Origin: Neocallimastix lanati (nom. inval.)
Taxonomy: Eukaryota > Neocallimastigomycota > Neocallimastigomycetes > Neocallimastigales > Neocallimastigaceae
Assembly (NCBI GenBank): GCA_016946835.1
Contig: JACVTC010000047.1
Coordinates: forward strand, 1-64,000
Reading direction: 5' to 3'
DNA: 64,000 nucleotides
Both the position numbers and the translations under genes were made by a program. The notes under the pieces are model-generated. The model ran no database searches, was not told where the DNA came from, and saw only the letters and a list, made by a program, of their open reading frames with translations. Each line of letters starts with the position of its first letter. The first letter of the stretch is position 1. Positions 42,236 through 64,000 of the stretch are shown here, piece by piece.

Positions 42236-43749
42236 CTTACATTTCATGACTTCAAAAAAGCTTATGAGTCAGTTCCAATTTATAATATACTTACATAACT
42301 TAAATAAAATTGGTGATAAAGTACACCTTTGGTGAACACCTATCGCTAATAGGAATGTTATTAATATATTTATCAATGATATATATAATAAGTGCAAGAG
42401 TTATGGTGCGATTACTGAAAGGAAAAAGTGTTGTGACTGCTTATTTGCTGATGTATTATTTTGTTGGCCCCCACACAATCTCCTTTTAAAATCATATTAA
42501 AAAAAGCAAATGATTTTGTTATCAAAAATGAAATGACCTTTAATATCAATAAATGCCCTATACATGTTATTAAACCAAAGAACTTTATGCCTTAAGATAT
42601 TATGAAAATCCTACATTTAAGCTTGATATAAACCGTCCACCAAACACTAGTCAATGTACATATTATGGAATACCATTCAATGAACCATTGAATTTAGAAC
42701 CAATTATTATTAAGATGAATAATAAAATAAACAATACGGTTGACTCTTTCTTTAGATTTCTAACCAATAGAAATGTATTTTTCAACTTAAAAACTTGTAT
42801 TCTTGTCTCTTTTGTCCTTAGTTCAGTTCTTTACTATTCCCCTTTACTAGGATCTAATAAAAAGAGTATTGAAAAAGCTTAAACTGTTTTTAATCGAAGT
42901 TTGTTATGAAGTTTTGGGTTTAAAAATAAGACTCTCAATACTACTATTTATAATATGACTAAGGAAATATTTATACTTTCTATAGCTAGTTTTTCTGCTA
43001 ATAATTCGATGTTTTAAAAAATAGAAAAAATCTTCCAATATTATATCTCTTTAGTTAAAAGTATTCCTATACTTTCATAATATTCATAGATGAAAAAAGC
43101 ACATAGATTAACAATACACAAACACTATGATAAACTTCCTGGAGAAATATGGAAGTTTTACTGGGAAAACGTTCATTATACAAGTACTCCTGTGATTAGT
43201 TCAGTATTTCTAGTTCAATATTTCTAGTTTTAAAAATTTTATTCAAATTTGATGTAAAAATTGCCAAACATGCTATCCTTTTTGTGGTGAAAGTAACAGC
43301 ATACCTAGTTTTGCACACTGGATACATTTATGATTTAAATTGGAAGAATTTATGCAACAATTTATTCAATTTGTTGATGAAATTTTATAAATTTTTTCTT
43401 ATCGTCAATAAGAAATCTTTGAACATTCCTGATGCAAAAGAGGAAGATTTTTATGATAATATTAATTTTTACGTACAGGGCCTCCTTCTTGACGGAAATG
43501 TAATATATGAAAGGAGGTATTTTATTAATAATATCTTTAATTACCCTTGAGAGACTCTTTTTTCCTATTTCATATTTTGTGAGGATGGCGAAATTCATTA
43601 CAAATGATATGCCTATTGTGATTAGAGATTTTTACATTATCAATTTGCATACCATTAGACCTAGCGTTGTCAATAATGTCCACCTCATAACATAGTTTTT
43701 CAATATAAATATTATTAAATAAAGTTTATTCCAAGCTTAAAAAAAAAAA
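42236..43749 (+). pseudogene. Decayed LINE relic
   Basis: Fragments of an RT can be read: FKKAYESVPIYNIL (~42250-42290), FINDI near 42370 and CLFADV near 42440. Thumb-region text including VLYYSPLLGSNKKS lies at 42688-42882. A C-terminal fragment spans 43284-43550. The unit ends with the shared tail TATTATTAAATAAAGTTTATT and a short poly-A (43739-43749). Stops and indels are frequent. It is closer to the family of the minus-strand copy in its 3' tail than to the adjacent LINEs. Confidence 0.8.
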
Positions 43750-43944
43750 TTATTTTATTATTATATTAATGTAAATGATTATATTAATGTAATGTAAATA
43801 ATAATTTTTAAAATTAAAAATTTAACATGATTCTAAAAACTTTATTATTGTTTTTTTTTTTATTGTCATTTATTATTTTTAAATTTACTTTACATTTCAT
43901 TTATTTATTTTAGTATTGAATAAATTATTAGAAAATAATATTTT

Positions 43945-44207
<263 letters not shown>

Positions 44208-44439
44208 GTTAACGTATGTTAATTTTATTAATATAAAGTTATAGTCTAGCTTAAGTTTAATAAAATATTAAATTAAATTATATTAAATATATTGTAATTA
44301 CAAATTAAAATATAAATTAGTATGTATCTTTAAATATAAAAACATGTAATTTTATCTGTACTTTAAATCTTTGTTAACCATTTATATAACACTTGCGTTA
44401 TATATCTAATTATTAATAAATAAATATTAAACAATAATA

Positions 44440-44475
<36 letters not shown>

Positions 44476-44647
44476 TTTTTTTTTTTTTTTTTTTTTTTTT
44501 TATTTTTTATTTTATTATTTAAAAAAAATAAAGAAAAACACATTTTTAAATTTTTAAATTTTATATTATTTTACTTTATATTTTATGTTTATTTATTTAT
44601 TTATTTATTTTTAATACTAATAAATTATTAAAGAAATAAAATAAAAA

Positions 44648-45709
44648 ATGTTTAAATATGCTAAAACAACAAAATTATGTTTTACACATGAAAATTCAAA
44701 AAATAAAAAATTGGACATTGGGGGTTTAAATAAAAGTAAGCTGAAAAATAAGAAAAAAGATAATAATAAGATTAGCTTCAAAAACATTCAAAAGAAAAAA
44801 GATACAACAAATAGTTTAGCTAAACCTATTCGACCTATTCGAAATTCTGTTTTACAATTAAAAAATAATAATGGAAATAATAGAAAAAAAATAAACGATT
44901 ATTTTAATAACCCATCATATATAAGAAATGAATCAAATTTCAATATATTAAAAGAAAATTTTCAATTAGAAATTCCAGATTCATTAAAAAAATTTAATAC
45001 TATCTACCCACCTGTAAATTATAATTATATCAAAAAAATAGATTTAAAAAAGCAAACAAAAAATGAATTTGAATTAGAAAGAAGTGATGATGTAAAAATT
45101 GAGTTGAAGAAAAGAATGTTTTCAAATGTGAAATTAAAGAAACATCTTATTTTAATATATAATGATATAATGTTAGATGAGTATGAAAATAATCAGGAAG
45201 ATTTTACTAAAACTAGTGATACTATAATTAAAATTAAAATAAATCATGATATTAAAAAAAAGTTTCATGATAATTTTGTAAAAGAAATTAATAATTGCTA
45301 TAATGATTGTATTACTCCTGAATGTAATAGAAATTACAATATTTTTCCTTTATCCGATCAAGATAATGATGAAGATATTTGTCAATTCAAAAAATCGAAA
45401 AAAGAAACTAAAGAAATTAATAAAATTTTAATAGATATTTATAATTTAAATATTAATGAAGCAATCAATCAAATTTCACCAAATTTCAATGAAGATCTTA
45501 ATAATAAATCGTCACAAATTAATAATTCATCTAAAACCATAAATAAATCTAAGAAAGCAATACAACAAACAATCTTCTCGACATTTCATTCTTCAGTAAA
45601 ATCTACATATAAAACTCGTAAAAGAAGATTTAGTAATAGTAATAATGTAAGGAAAACGAATGTTAAACAAACCAAATTAACTTTTACAAAAAGGCAAAAA
45701 ACAATTTAA
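44648..45709 (+). CDS. Unrecognised Lys/Asn-rich protein with PIP-like motifs
   Basis: A 353-aa single-exon frame with a clear ATG (AAAAAATG context). I do not recognise the family. It is basic, mostly low complexity, with a short more ordered part at about residues 95-185. There is no signal peptide or membrane segment. Three short motifs resemble PCNA-interacting (PIP) boxes: KKINDYF at 80-86, QQTIFSTF at 306-313 and KQTKLTF at 340-346. The last lies near the C-terminus beside basic residues. A nuclear, DNA-replication-linked role is possible but is inference. The upstream region is A/T repeats and the corepressor gene is convergent downstream. Confidence 0.7.
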   Translation: MFKYAKTTKLCFTHENSKNKKLDIGGLNKSKLKNKKKDNNKISFKNIQKKKDTTNSLAKPIRPIRNSVLQLKNNNGNNRKKINDYFNNPSYIRNESNFNILKENFQLEIPDSLKKFNTIYPPVNYNYIKKIDLKKQTKNEFELERSDDVKIELKKRMFSNVKLKKHLILIYNDIMLDEYENNQEDFTKTSDTIIKIKINHDIKKKFHDNFVKEINNCYNDCITPECNRNYNIFPLSDQDNDEDICQFKKSKKETKEINKILIDIYNLNINEAINQISPNFNEDLNNKSSQINNSSKTINKSKKAIQQTIFSTFHSSVKSTYKTRKRRFSNSNNVRKTNVKQTKLTFTKRQKTI

Positions 45710-46212
45710 AATATATATATTAATATATATGTGTTAATATTTAATTGAAATATATTTATATATTTATTTAAAATCGTATTAATGTTTATATATTATTTTT
45801 ATAAAATAATTTCAACTTTTGGATTATATATATTAATTATATTTATATTTTGTATTTAATTTTTTATTTTAAACTACTTATTAATTACTATATAAATATA
45901 GATTCTTTTTAAAATTTTATGTATTATTTCAAAGTTATTACATTAATTAAATAAATAAAAAATTCTCCTCTTTTAGTTTTAATAGTTAATCTTATAATTT
46001 GAATGTCTAATTCGTAAATAAGATTATTATTAATGTATAAGAAATAATATTGATATTATAAAATCTATTAATGATATAATTTTAAAAATAAACAATATGT
46101 CAAAAATATAAAAAATCATAATATGAAAATTTTTATTTTATTAATATTCTATTATTAAAATTTTATTAATTATTTATTATATCTAAAGTATTATTACTAA
46201 ATATTATTTGTA

Positions 46213-46288
<76 letters not shown>

Positions 46289-46710
46289 CAGGAGATATTT
46301 ATGAGGAAAAAAAAAAATTTTAAAAAAATCTAAAGAATTAAAACTGTATAAAAATTATAAAAATATAAATTTATATAAATTTAAATTCTGTGGTAAAATA
46401 AAATAATATAAAAATTATTAATAATAATTGGTATAAATAATAAATATTAAATCATTTCTTTTAAGACTATTTTATATTAAACTTTTAAAATAAAATAAAA
46501 TAAAAATGAAATGAGATAAATATATAAATAATAAAATAGTAATAAAATAAATATTATAATTAACATTTATTTTTATTATTATTATTATCATTTATACTAA
46601 TAAAAATTTTTAATTTAAAAATTGGCATAAGAAAAAAATATATTAAAAAACTAAATTATATATATGAATAAGAAATATTAAAAATAAATATATAATTTTT
46701 ATTTTAGTTA
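45710..46710. other. Convergent intergenic spacer
   Basis: This lies between the 3' ends of the Lys/Asn-rich gene and the corepressor gene. It contains a (TA)n run at about 46219-46249 followed by a T tract to 46288. No genes. Confidence 0.75.
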
Positions 46711-56202
<9,492 letters not shown>

Positions 56203-59197
56203 TTCTATTAATTATTAGATTTTTGAATTAATCTTAAAAAATAAATATATTACATCACATTATTTGTAATATTTTATAAATATATATATATATTTTTATA
56301 TTATATTTAATTATAAAATATTATTAATTTTTTTTTTTTTTTTTTATATTATTTATACTATAATAAAAAATAATAATAATAAAAACAAAAAACAAAAAAC
56401 AAAAAATAAAAAATAAAAATATATATATATAAATTTTATATAAAAGATAGAATCATTTCATTGAAAAAATTATCTAAATTACAAATAATCCTTCAGATTT
56501 AAATACTTTTTTTTATAATATATATTTAATTTTTATTAATTATATAAAATAAATTATGATTTAAGAATAAAAATAAAAATAAAATAAATTTTATTCTATG
56601 TTTTTTGCTTTTTTTCTTTTTCGTTTTTACGTTTTTTTTTTTTTTTTTAAAGAAAAAAATGAAAGAAACTATATCAAAAATTATATTTTACAAATATATA
56701 TTATTAAGAATAATAAGCATATTTAATATCAAATATCAATCATACAATTAATCTTAACAGTAATATATTTAGAAACGCGAAAAAATTAAATTTAATATTA
56801 CTAAAAAATTAATTATATTATATATATATATGTATTAATTTTTACCTTCAAATTAACCTTATGAAATATTTTGAATTATATTTTATATGATTTTTTATTG
56901 ATTATGAATTAATAAAATAATGATTAATATTATTAAAATGTTTATTTGATTTTCAAAATTGAAATTTATTATATCATATTAATTTTTCTTTCCTTTTGAA
57001 TACATTATCTATTGAAAACTAATATTTTTAATTTAAAATAGTTATTCTAAGTTGTATATTCTATCATGTAAATTTTTATTTAGTTTTTAATATTATGTTT
57101 AATTTAATCTTATTTATATATAATATAAAATTATTTTTATATAAAACATAATACATAAAGTATTAAATAAAAATTTATGATATAAAGAAAATAAAATTGT
57201 AGAACTAAAATGAAAATTTTAAAAATTATATATATTATAAAATTATATATGTAGAAAAATTTTAAAAAAAAAATATATATATTATAAATATTATATCTAA
57301 AATATATATATAAATAATATAATAAAATATAATAATACAATAAAATTTTATTTAACAACCATATTTTTTTTTATTGATAAAAAATTTTTATTCTATTTAT
57401 ATATATTAATTAATATATTTAAAACATTTGAAATTATAATATACATGTATATTATTTATGGTAATATTCTGATATATTGATTCATAATATATAAAAAGTG
57501 AAAATTAATAATATTTATTTAAGTTCATATACTATAACATTATATTGACAATATATGAAAATCATATATTTTATTCAGCTTCATTGAAACTTTAATATTT
57601 ATAAAATATATTATTTAATAAATGCTTAATATATTGTAATATACTATTATTTATTTACTTTATGTTTTTTATATATATTAAAATAAAATATGATAAAAAA
57701 TATTATATATAAAAATCTATATAAAAAAGCCATTTTATAAAAAAAAAGCTATACAGTGTATTATAAACTAAATATTTCATTCTTAAAAGGAAGAAAAAAA
57801 AATAAGTAGTTATTATCCGAATATTTATTAAACAATACATTTTATAATATTTAGTCATATATTTGAAAATTTGAAATTGATATTAAGTAACTTAATTAAA
57901 TTATTTATTACTATTAGAAATGTAATTTCGAAATTAAATTTCAAAAATCAAATGTATAAATTTTATAATAAGTATATATATTTATGAATTTCTTTATATA
58001 TATATATATTCATTTATTTATTTATGAATATGTACTATTATAATATAAATCGTATTAAAACTTAATGATTTTATTAATTATATATATATTAATGTGGGTT
58101 TTTTTTTTTTTTTTTTTTAATTTTTTAAATATTTATTTTCGATTTTATAAAAAAAATAAATAAATCAAATATTTAATTTTTATAAAATAATGAAAATTCA
58201 ATTGTCTATATATTTATACAGTTTATTAGATAAATTTTTTTTAGATTACTCAATTTTCTGTCATATTAAAATAATATATATTGTAATATATTATATATGA
58301 ATATTTACTTTTTTTTTTTTTTTCTTTTACCTTCTTTAGTAATATATTCTAATACATATATTTATGATATTTTTGTGTTTGATTATTTTATTTTGTTTTG
58401 ATTTTATACTTTTATTACTAGTTTTGTTGTTATAAATATTATTAAATAAAATCAATACTAGAACTGTAAAAATAATTTTGAATTATTAATATGTATTATT
58501 TAATTTTTTTAGGATATAAAAAATAAATTCTATTAAAGATTTAGTTGGACGACCTAATTTTTATTTAACAAATAAATTAATAAGTAAATAAATTATTATC
58601 AATACATTTGATACGACAATACTTTTTTTCTCTCTTTCTTTGTATATACATAAAATGCTTATTTTTTTTTTTATTTACTCGTCAATTCACTTCCTAAAAT
58701 ATTTTCATTAATTGTTATAATGATGAATCCAATATAAATATCTTAATAAATAAAGCAAAATAGTTTTTCAATTTTTATGAACTTATGGAACAAATAAATT
58801 TAATAAATAATGCCGTTGAATAAGAATGACTATCAGAATTGATAATATAAGCAATATCTGATTTATTATACTCTTATGATGAATACACAAATAAAAATGT
58901 TTCAAACTTTTCTAAAATGAATAATTATGAGTATATACATCACTATAAACATTACCTAATCCACTACCAATAACCATTCGACGCATTATAATGAGTTACA
59001 ATTATAATGAGTCGAATTTTCTTCTTTTTGCAGAAAGGTATTTTTGATATCGACTTAATAAAGTACCTCAGCTAGTAAAAATCTACCTCATATTAAAAAA
59101 ATAATAATAACACTGTATCTCCTTTTTGGAAATTTAATTTTATTTAATTTTACTACTTTCTTTTTTATTTTTAAACAATAATTTAATTTAAAATATA

Positions 59198-59245
<48 letters not shown>

Positions 59246-59633
59246 ATTAATTCTTTCATAATTACTTCAGTATTTTTTAAAATATTAAAGGATTAATTAT
59301 TAATAAATTCAAAAATAACTATTTTTATTATAAACAATAATAATTTCTATAATAAAAATTATAATATTCATTAAAATTTCGAATTTCAAAGCAATATTCA
59401 TTATTATTCATACATAAAATACATTAGTATTAATTATTCATTAAAAAAAAGATTAAATATATTAATTCTATATATAATTACCAATCAAACATTTGCAATC
59501 ATTAAAATCACCTTAAATATAGAAGTATAAATATTATTTCTATAAAATTTCAAGTCATTTATATTTATATAATATATATATTAAAAATAATAATTATAAT
59601 AATAACAAAATAAAGTAACAAATTTGTTATTAG

Positions 59634-59664
<31 letters not shown>

Positions 59665-61424
59665 TTGATAAATAATTATTTCACTAAATTAAATAAAATT
59701 TATCTATCATTTCTTTCATGAAATTAAGTGTTTACGTAAAATACCTCCAAAACAGTCATTTTTACCAATAAATCCAATATCAGTAGAATTATTTTCCATT
59801 ATTTCTTCCTAGATAAAAAAAAACTTCCTTTTATTACTAATAAGAGAAGGCCCTCATCTTTTTTCCGTTAATCCATTTTTTATGATGAACAATGATTTCA
59901 ATATTTTTTTCTTTTTACAATAATATTTTACCGGTATTACAAAAAAAAGAATTGGAATTAAATAATTAAAATAACTCTAAAAGATATCCAGATATTCATA
60001 TATATATATATTTCAATCGTTATTGCCTTTTCCCGTTCCTTGAGTTATTCTAAATTCAATATATTTTCAACTTTTTCTAACTAAAAATAATTTTAAAGTT
60101 ATACTTTTATATGAATCAATAATAATATTATTTACTACTAACAATAAATATACAAAAAAATAGAACAATTTTTATTTTAAATTTAAATTAGATTCGATAT
60201 AACCTGTTGAAACAATAGCAAAAAAAAAAAAAAAAATAGCTATTTTCAAACTTACATTACATCAATAGACACATTTAAATAATATCTTTATGTTTATAAA
60301 TATTCCTAGAGATGTCTCATTTGGTGTATTTACTATTTCTTATATAAAAAAAAAAAGAAATTGTACCTTTTTTTTATTAAATCAATTAATTTTATTTATT
60401 TAAAAAATTATATAATTATATTTTAATATATATTGTAAGTTTACATTAATATTCTAAAATAACAATTAGGTTATGTTTATGTTTATATATATATTTAAAA
60501 GCTATACATTTACAAATACTTTTTCTAGTAAAAAAAATAGTAATTCACAGTTCTTCAGTTAATATCAGTGTTAACTTCATATCCTTCACCTAAACTCGCT
60601 ACCTGAATATCAGGAAGTTTACCATTTATATTGAAAATTCATTTAAATTTCCCATTTCAAAATTTTTAACCGAAATTGACAAACTTTTAAATGTCTTGTT
60701 AATTTCTTTTAAATATGTTCTTTCAGTCTGTTGGTTAAATTAATTTAAAATTCTTATTTATATTTTGATAAAATTTATAATTTTAAACATATATAGTTAA
60801 AGAAAGAAAAGTATTTATAATATTTGGCAATATAGATGAAATTCATTTATAATGTTTTAAAATATGCTTGAGAAATTCAAATTCTACATTTTCTCATTTG
60901 TATTCTTTGTAAGTATAAAAATTTTAAATTTTAAAATCAAATTAAAATTTTAAATTGAGATTATAAAAAATAAAAATAAAAAAAAAATAAAGAAATAAAA
61001 AATGTATCTATTTTTATATTTGTTCCTAATTGGTTATAAATTTTATAAATTGAAATTACTGTATCATCCAATTTTACTTATTAAATAATTTTATTTGTTA
61101 TAAAATAAATATAATTTTTAATTAATATTTAATATTTTAATATTCAATATTAAATTGGTTAATTTGTAATTAAAATTATGTTAATAAATTTATTAATTTT
61201 TTTAAATAAATGTATTTAATAATTAATAATATATATGTAATGAAATATTAAAACTAATTTCCTTAATGAAAAATGATTATAATTTAATATTTTTTTTTTT
61301 TAATTTAGTGTTATGATAAAATAAAATCAAAAATACAAATATCTTTAGAAATAAGAATAAAGCTAAAGTATTTAAATTTATTAAATTATATTATTAATAT
61401 AGAAAGAAAATAATAAATATAAAA
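56203..61424. other. Large AT-rich spacer between corepressor and cyclin H genes
   Basis: The 56203-58680 part shows no coding signal. The 58690-60745 part contains coding-like fragments, listed separately. The A tract at about 59203-59244 and T tract at 59640-59666 are simple. The 60750-61424 part is the A/T-rich upstream region of the cyclin H gene. Confidence 0.65.
58690..60745 (-). pseudogene. Scattered coding-like remnants of a decayed gene
   Basis: Minus-strand fragments read as protein but sit in different frames with stops. About 60740-60545 holds LKEINKTFKSLSISVKNFEMG, a one-base break, then NGKLPDIQVASLGEGYEV. About 60360-60180 holds NETSLGIFINIK, a GTAAGT donor and a TTTCAACAG acceptor. 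About 59810-59700 holds MENNSTDIGFIGKNDCFGGI. About 59000-58790 holds MRRMVIGSGLGNVYSD and NKSDIAYIINSDSHSYS. Base composition is less AT-rich than the surroundings. No family is recognised; the pieces may come from one gene or from several. Confidence 0.35.
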
Positions 61425-61753
61425 ATGGAATCTTCAATTGTAATTCCTTCAAATATATCTATAAATCGATGTAATAAAAATCATGATTTTCAAAAAGAAA
61501 TTAAAGAAAATATTAATAATCCTTTTCCAAAAGAGAAACCAACAAAAAATGTATATGAAAATTTCCACTTAGCTAATTTGTATGAACAAACTAGTCAATT
61601 TCGACATTGGATTTTTACTAAAAAAGAACTTAATGAAATAAGAGAAGAAGTTAACAATGAAGCAGTAGCAGAAGTTGGTGAAAATATAAAAAAAGAATGG
61701 GTATAACTATATTTCAAAATTCAAATGTTATATAAATTAATTATATTTATGTA

Positions 61754-61794
<41 letters not shown>

Positions 61795-63600
61795 AATGTA
61801 TATATATTTATATATATGAATAAAAAAGATAATAATATAAAAATACATCTTATATAATATAAATGTACAGGAATATCAAAAGCAAGTTAATAGTAATATT
61901 GAACCTTTGAAACCAATAAATTTTATTACAGCAGATGATCAAAAAAAACTTGCTCTTTTTTATGAAACAAAATTTTTTGATTATTGTAGGGTTTTCAAAT
62001 TTAGTATAAATGTGTTGGTAAAAAATTAATTCTAAAATAATTAAATTAAATATATGATATCAACAAAAATAAAAAATATATAAGTAAAAATATTTTATTG
62101 ATAAAATTAAATTTTAAATATTCGTCTTTTTATATATATATATAAATGAAATTTTCTTCTAAAAATTATATATATATATAATAGGCAACTTCAATTGTAT
62201 ATTTTAAAAGATTTTATTTATACTGTTCAATGATGCAATATGCTCCAAAGAATATATTGTATATGTTCAAATTGTTATAAATAATAATCATATAATAATA
62301 GTAATTCAAATATCAAAAATTAAATTAACATGAAAATGTAAAGTAAAAATTTTATTACCCTAATGTAAAATCTATTAAATAAAAAATTATTTATAAATAA
62401 TTATTATTTAGGCTTACATGTCTATTTTTAGCATGTAAATCAGAAAATTCATATATCCCTTTAGATGAACTTCTAAAAAAAGTTCCAAAAAGCCCTCCAT
62501 CGGAAACTATTAAAGAACTAGAATTGATTGTATCTCAAAATATACGATTTGAATATCAAATACATTCACCATTTTGGGCATTGCATGGATTTTATTTAGA
62601 TATACAAGTATTTATACAAAATAAATACTATTAAAAAAAATTCAATAAATAAAATATAATATTTATATCATATCATATCATATCATATAATATAATATAA
62701 TATTAAATTATTATTAAATAAATATTATTTCAAAAATATTTTAGGCCTATTTAAATGGTCCAAATAAAGACACTGTAAGCTTAGAAAATAATTATCAGCG
62801 TAAACTCCAACAAACATATAAAAGTTCACATGATTATGCTTTAATTTCACTCTATGGTGATTTGATATTTTTATATTGGCCGTCGCAAATTGCTTTAGCA
62901 TGCTTAATGGTAGCATCAAGAAATACTGGCTTTACTGAAGACCTTGATGGGTATATATATACAACTATATATAAATAAATAAATTAATAAAAAGGTTTTA
63001 TTATATATTACTTATATGTAACTATATCGAAATTATAATATATATTTATTAATAAATTTTGATTATTTCATATTTTCTAAATTTTATGGCATAATATCAA
63101 TAATTTAAATGATATAAATCTATTATATTGAATATATATATTAAATTATATTTAATATATTAATAAAATAATAATTTTAATCTTAATCTTAATATAATTT
63201 TAAATAATAGTTATATTCAAAATCTAGTAAAAGATCAAAGTAATGATAGAGCAGAAAATTTTCGTAAACGTTTAAATGATATTGAAACAGATATAATACA
63301 ATATATCAAAATCGAAAAATCAAAAGCTGCAATTATTGAAAGAAAACGTCTAGGTTGTCAAGATCCTATTTTTAATCCAAAATCATTACTGTAATAATAA
63401 GTTATTAATATTGTATTAAGATTTTATTCTTCTTTATCTATTTATTTAGAAATATATATATATATATATAAATATTATAAAATTACTTAAATAATAGTTA
63501 CCAAAAGAAAGTTGAAATGGACAGGACCGAGAAAGAATTAAAACGTAAAAATAAAATAAAACAAATGAATGAACGTGATTCAAAAGATGATATATTTTAA
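61425..63600 (+). CDS. CCL1: Cyclin H (TFIIH/CAK cyclin, CCL1/Mcs2)
   Basis: Seven exons join in phase: 61425-61700, 61871-62017, 62185-62258, 62412-62607, 62745-62950, 63211-63390 and 63498-63600, for 393 aa. Cyclin H activates Cdk7/Kin28 in the CDK-activating kinase of TFIIH, which phosphorylates the RNA polymerase II tail. The diagnostic start TSQFRHWIFTKKEL aligns with the HWTF motif of cyclin H. The first cyclin fold has KLALFYETKFFDYCRVFK, YFKRFYL and LTCLFLACKSE. The second fold includes YWPSQIALACLMVASR. The last exon encodes a short Lys/Arg/Asp-rich tail; without it the protein would stop at TAA just after 63390. Splice sites are all GT-AG. Confidence 0.94.
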
Positions 63601-64000
63601 AAATTAACAAAGATATAATGATGGAAATGACCATAATAATTAAATTCAATTTATACAAATTTATATATTAATTATAGAAATATTTGAATTATAAATGAAA
63701 AAAAATAATATTTCAAGTAGATTTTAATTATAAATAAATAATAATTTTATAATATTATGATAATAATAGTATTATAGATATAAAATTCTACATATTTATT
63801 CAATATACCTCAAATTTAATTTAATTTTAAAATTCATTTATTAAGTTAAAAATTTAGTATATAACTTTATTTATTTAAGTAATAAATTATGAGTATATAT
63901 TGAGAAAAAAAAAAATTTTTACATATCAAGAGTTTTATTATAAAAAAAGAATTTTTGTCAAGGATTAGATTAAACTAAAAAAAAAAAAAAAAAAAAAAAA
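63601..64000. other. 3' flank of cyclin H gene
   Basis: AT-rich, with no ORF. The window ends in an A tract (63979-64000). Confidence 0.7.

Noticed and set aside
57137-57358. 73-aa Tyr/Ile-rich minus-strand frame
   Set aside because: Pure AT-rich sequence with no conserved motif and no codon structure.

Overview
This 64 kb window is eukaryotic nuclear DNA with very AT-rich intergenic sequence, long A and T homopolymers, short GT-AG introns, and proteins swollen by Asn, Lys and Arg-Asp-Asn repeats. The best guess is an anaerobic gut fungus (Neocallimastigomycota). The support is the gene families (a fungal/animal-type NCoR/Snt1 corepressor and a 24-kDa NADH dehydrogenase subunit with an organellar presequence), a FLYWCH relic and the base composition. 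A dictyostelid-like genome is a weaker alternative. This is inference, not proof.

Six host genes are supported. They are the 24-kDa NADH dehydrogenase subunit (13722-14864, minus, 3 exons), NOP58 (25454-27577, plus, 3 exons), alpha-COP (29517-34941, plus, 14 exons), an unrecognised Lys/Asn-rich protein (44648-45709, plus), a three-SANT NCoR/Snt1-like corepressor (46711-56202, minus, 6 exons, 2983 aa) and cyclin H/CCL1 (61425-63600, plus, 7 exons). Exons were joined by reading splice sites and checking that phase closes at every junction. The genes serve unrelated housekeeping roles and do not form a cluster.

The rest is dominated by retroelements. A Ty3/gypsy element (218-8350) has intact gag and pol, LTRs that differ mainly in A-tract length, and a 4-bp target duplication. 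It lies against an inverted LTR of the same family, just upstream of a tRNA-like sequence. A Ty1/copia element (17166-23926, minus) has three single-base frame breaks and a primer site matching the anticodon arm of tRNA-Lys(CUU). LINE copies of one broad family lie at 10935-12845 (minus, truncated), about 28290-28449 (3' tail only), 36296-40687 (nearly full length), 40688-41773 (tail copy inside the previous poly-A) and 42236-43749 (relic). Intergenic AT deserts hold a FLYWCH pseudogene, decayed coding patches, a (TTA)n array, and two abutting perfect palindromes with the same loop.

The strongest leads are: a textbook -1 frameshift signal joining gag and pol of the Ty3 element; two opposite insertions of that family at one nucleotide upstream of Pol III-type boxes; the half-tRNA-Lys primer site of the copia element; and the same-loop double palindrome.
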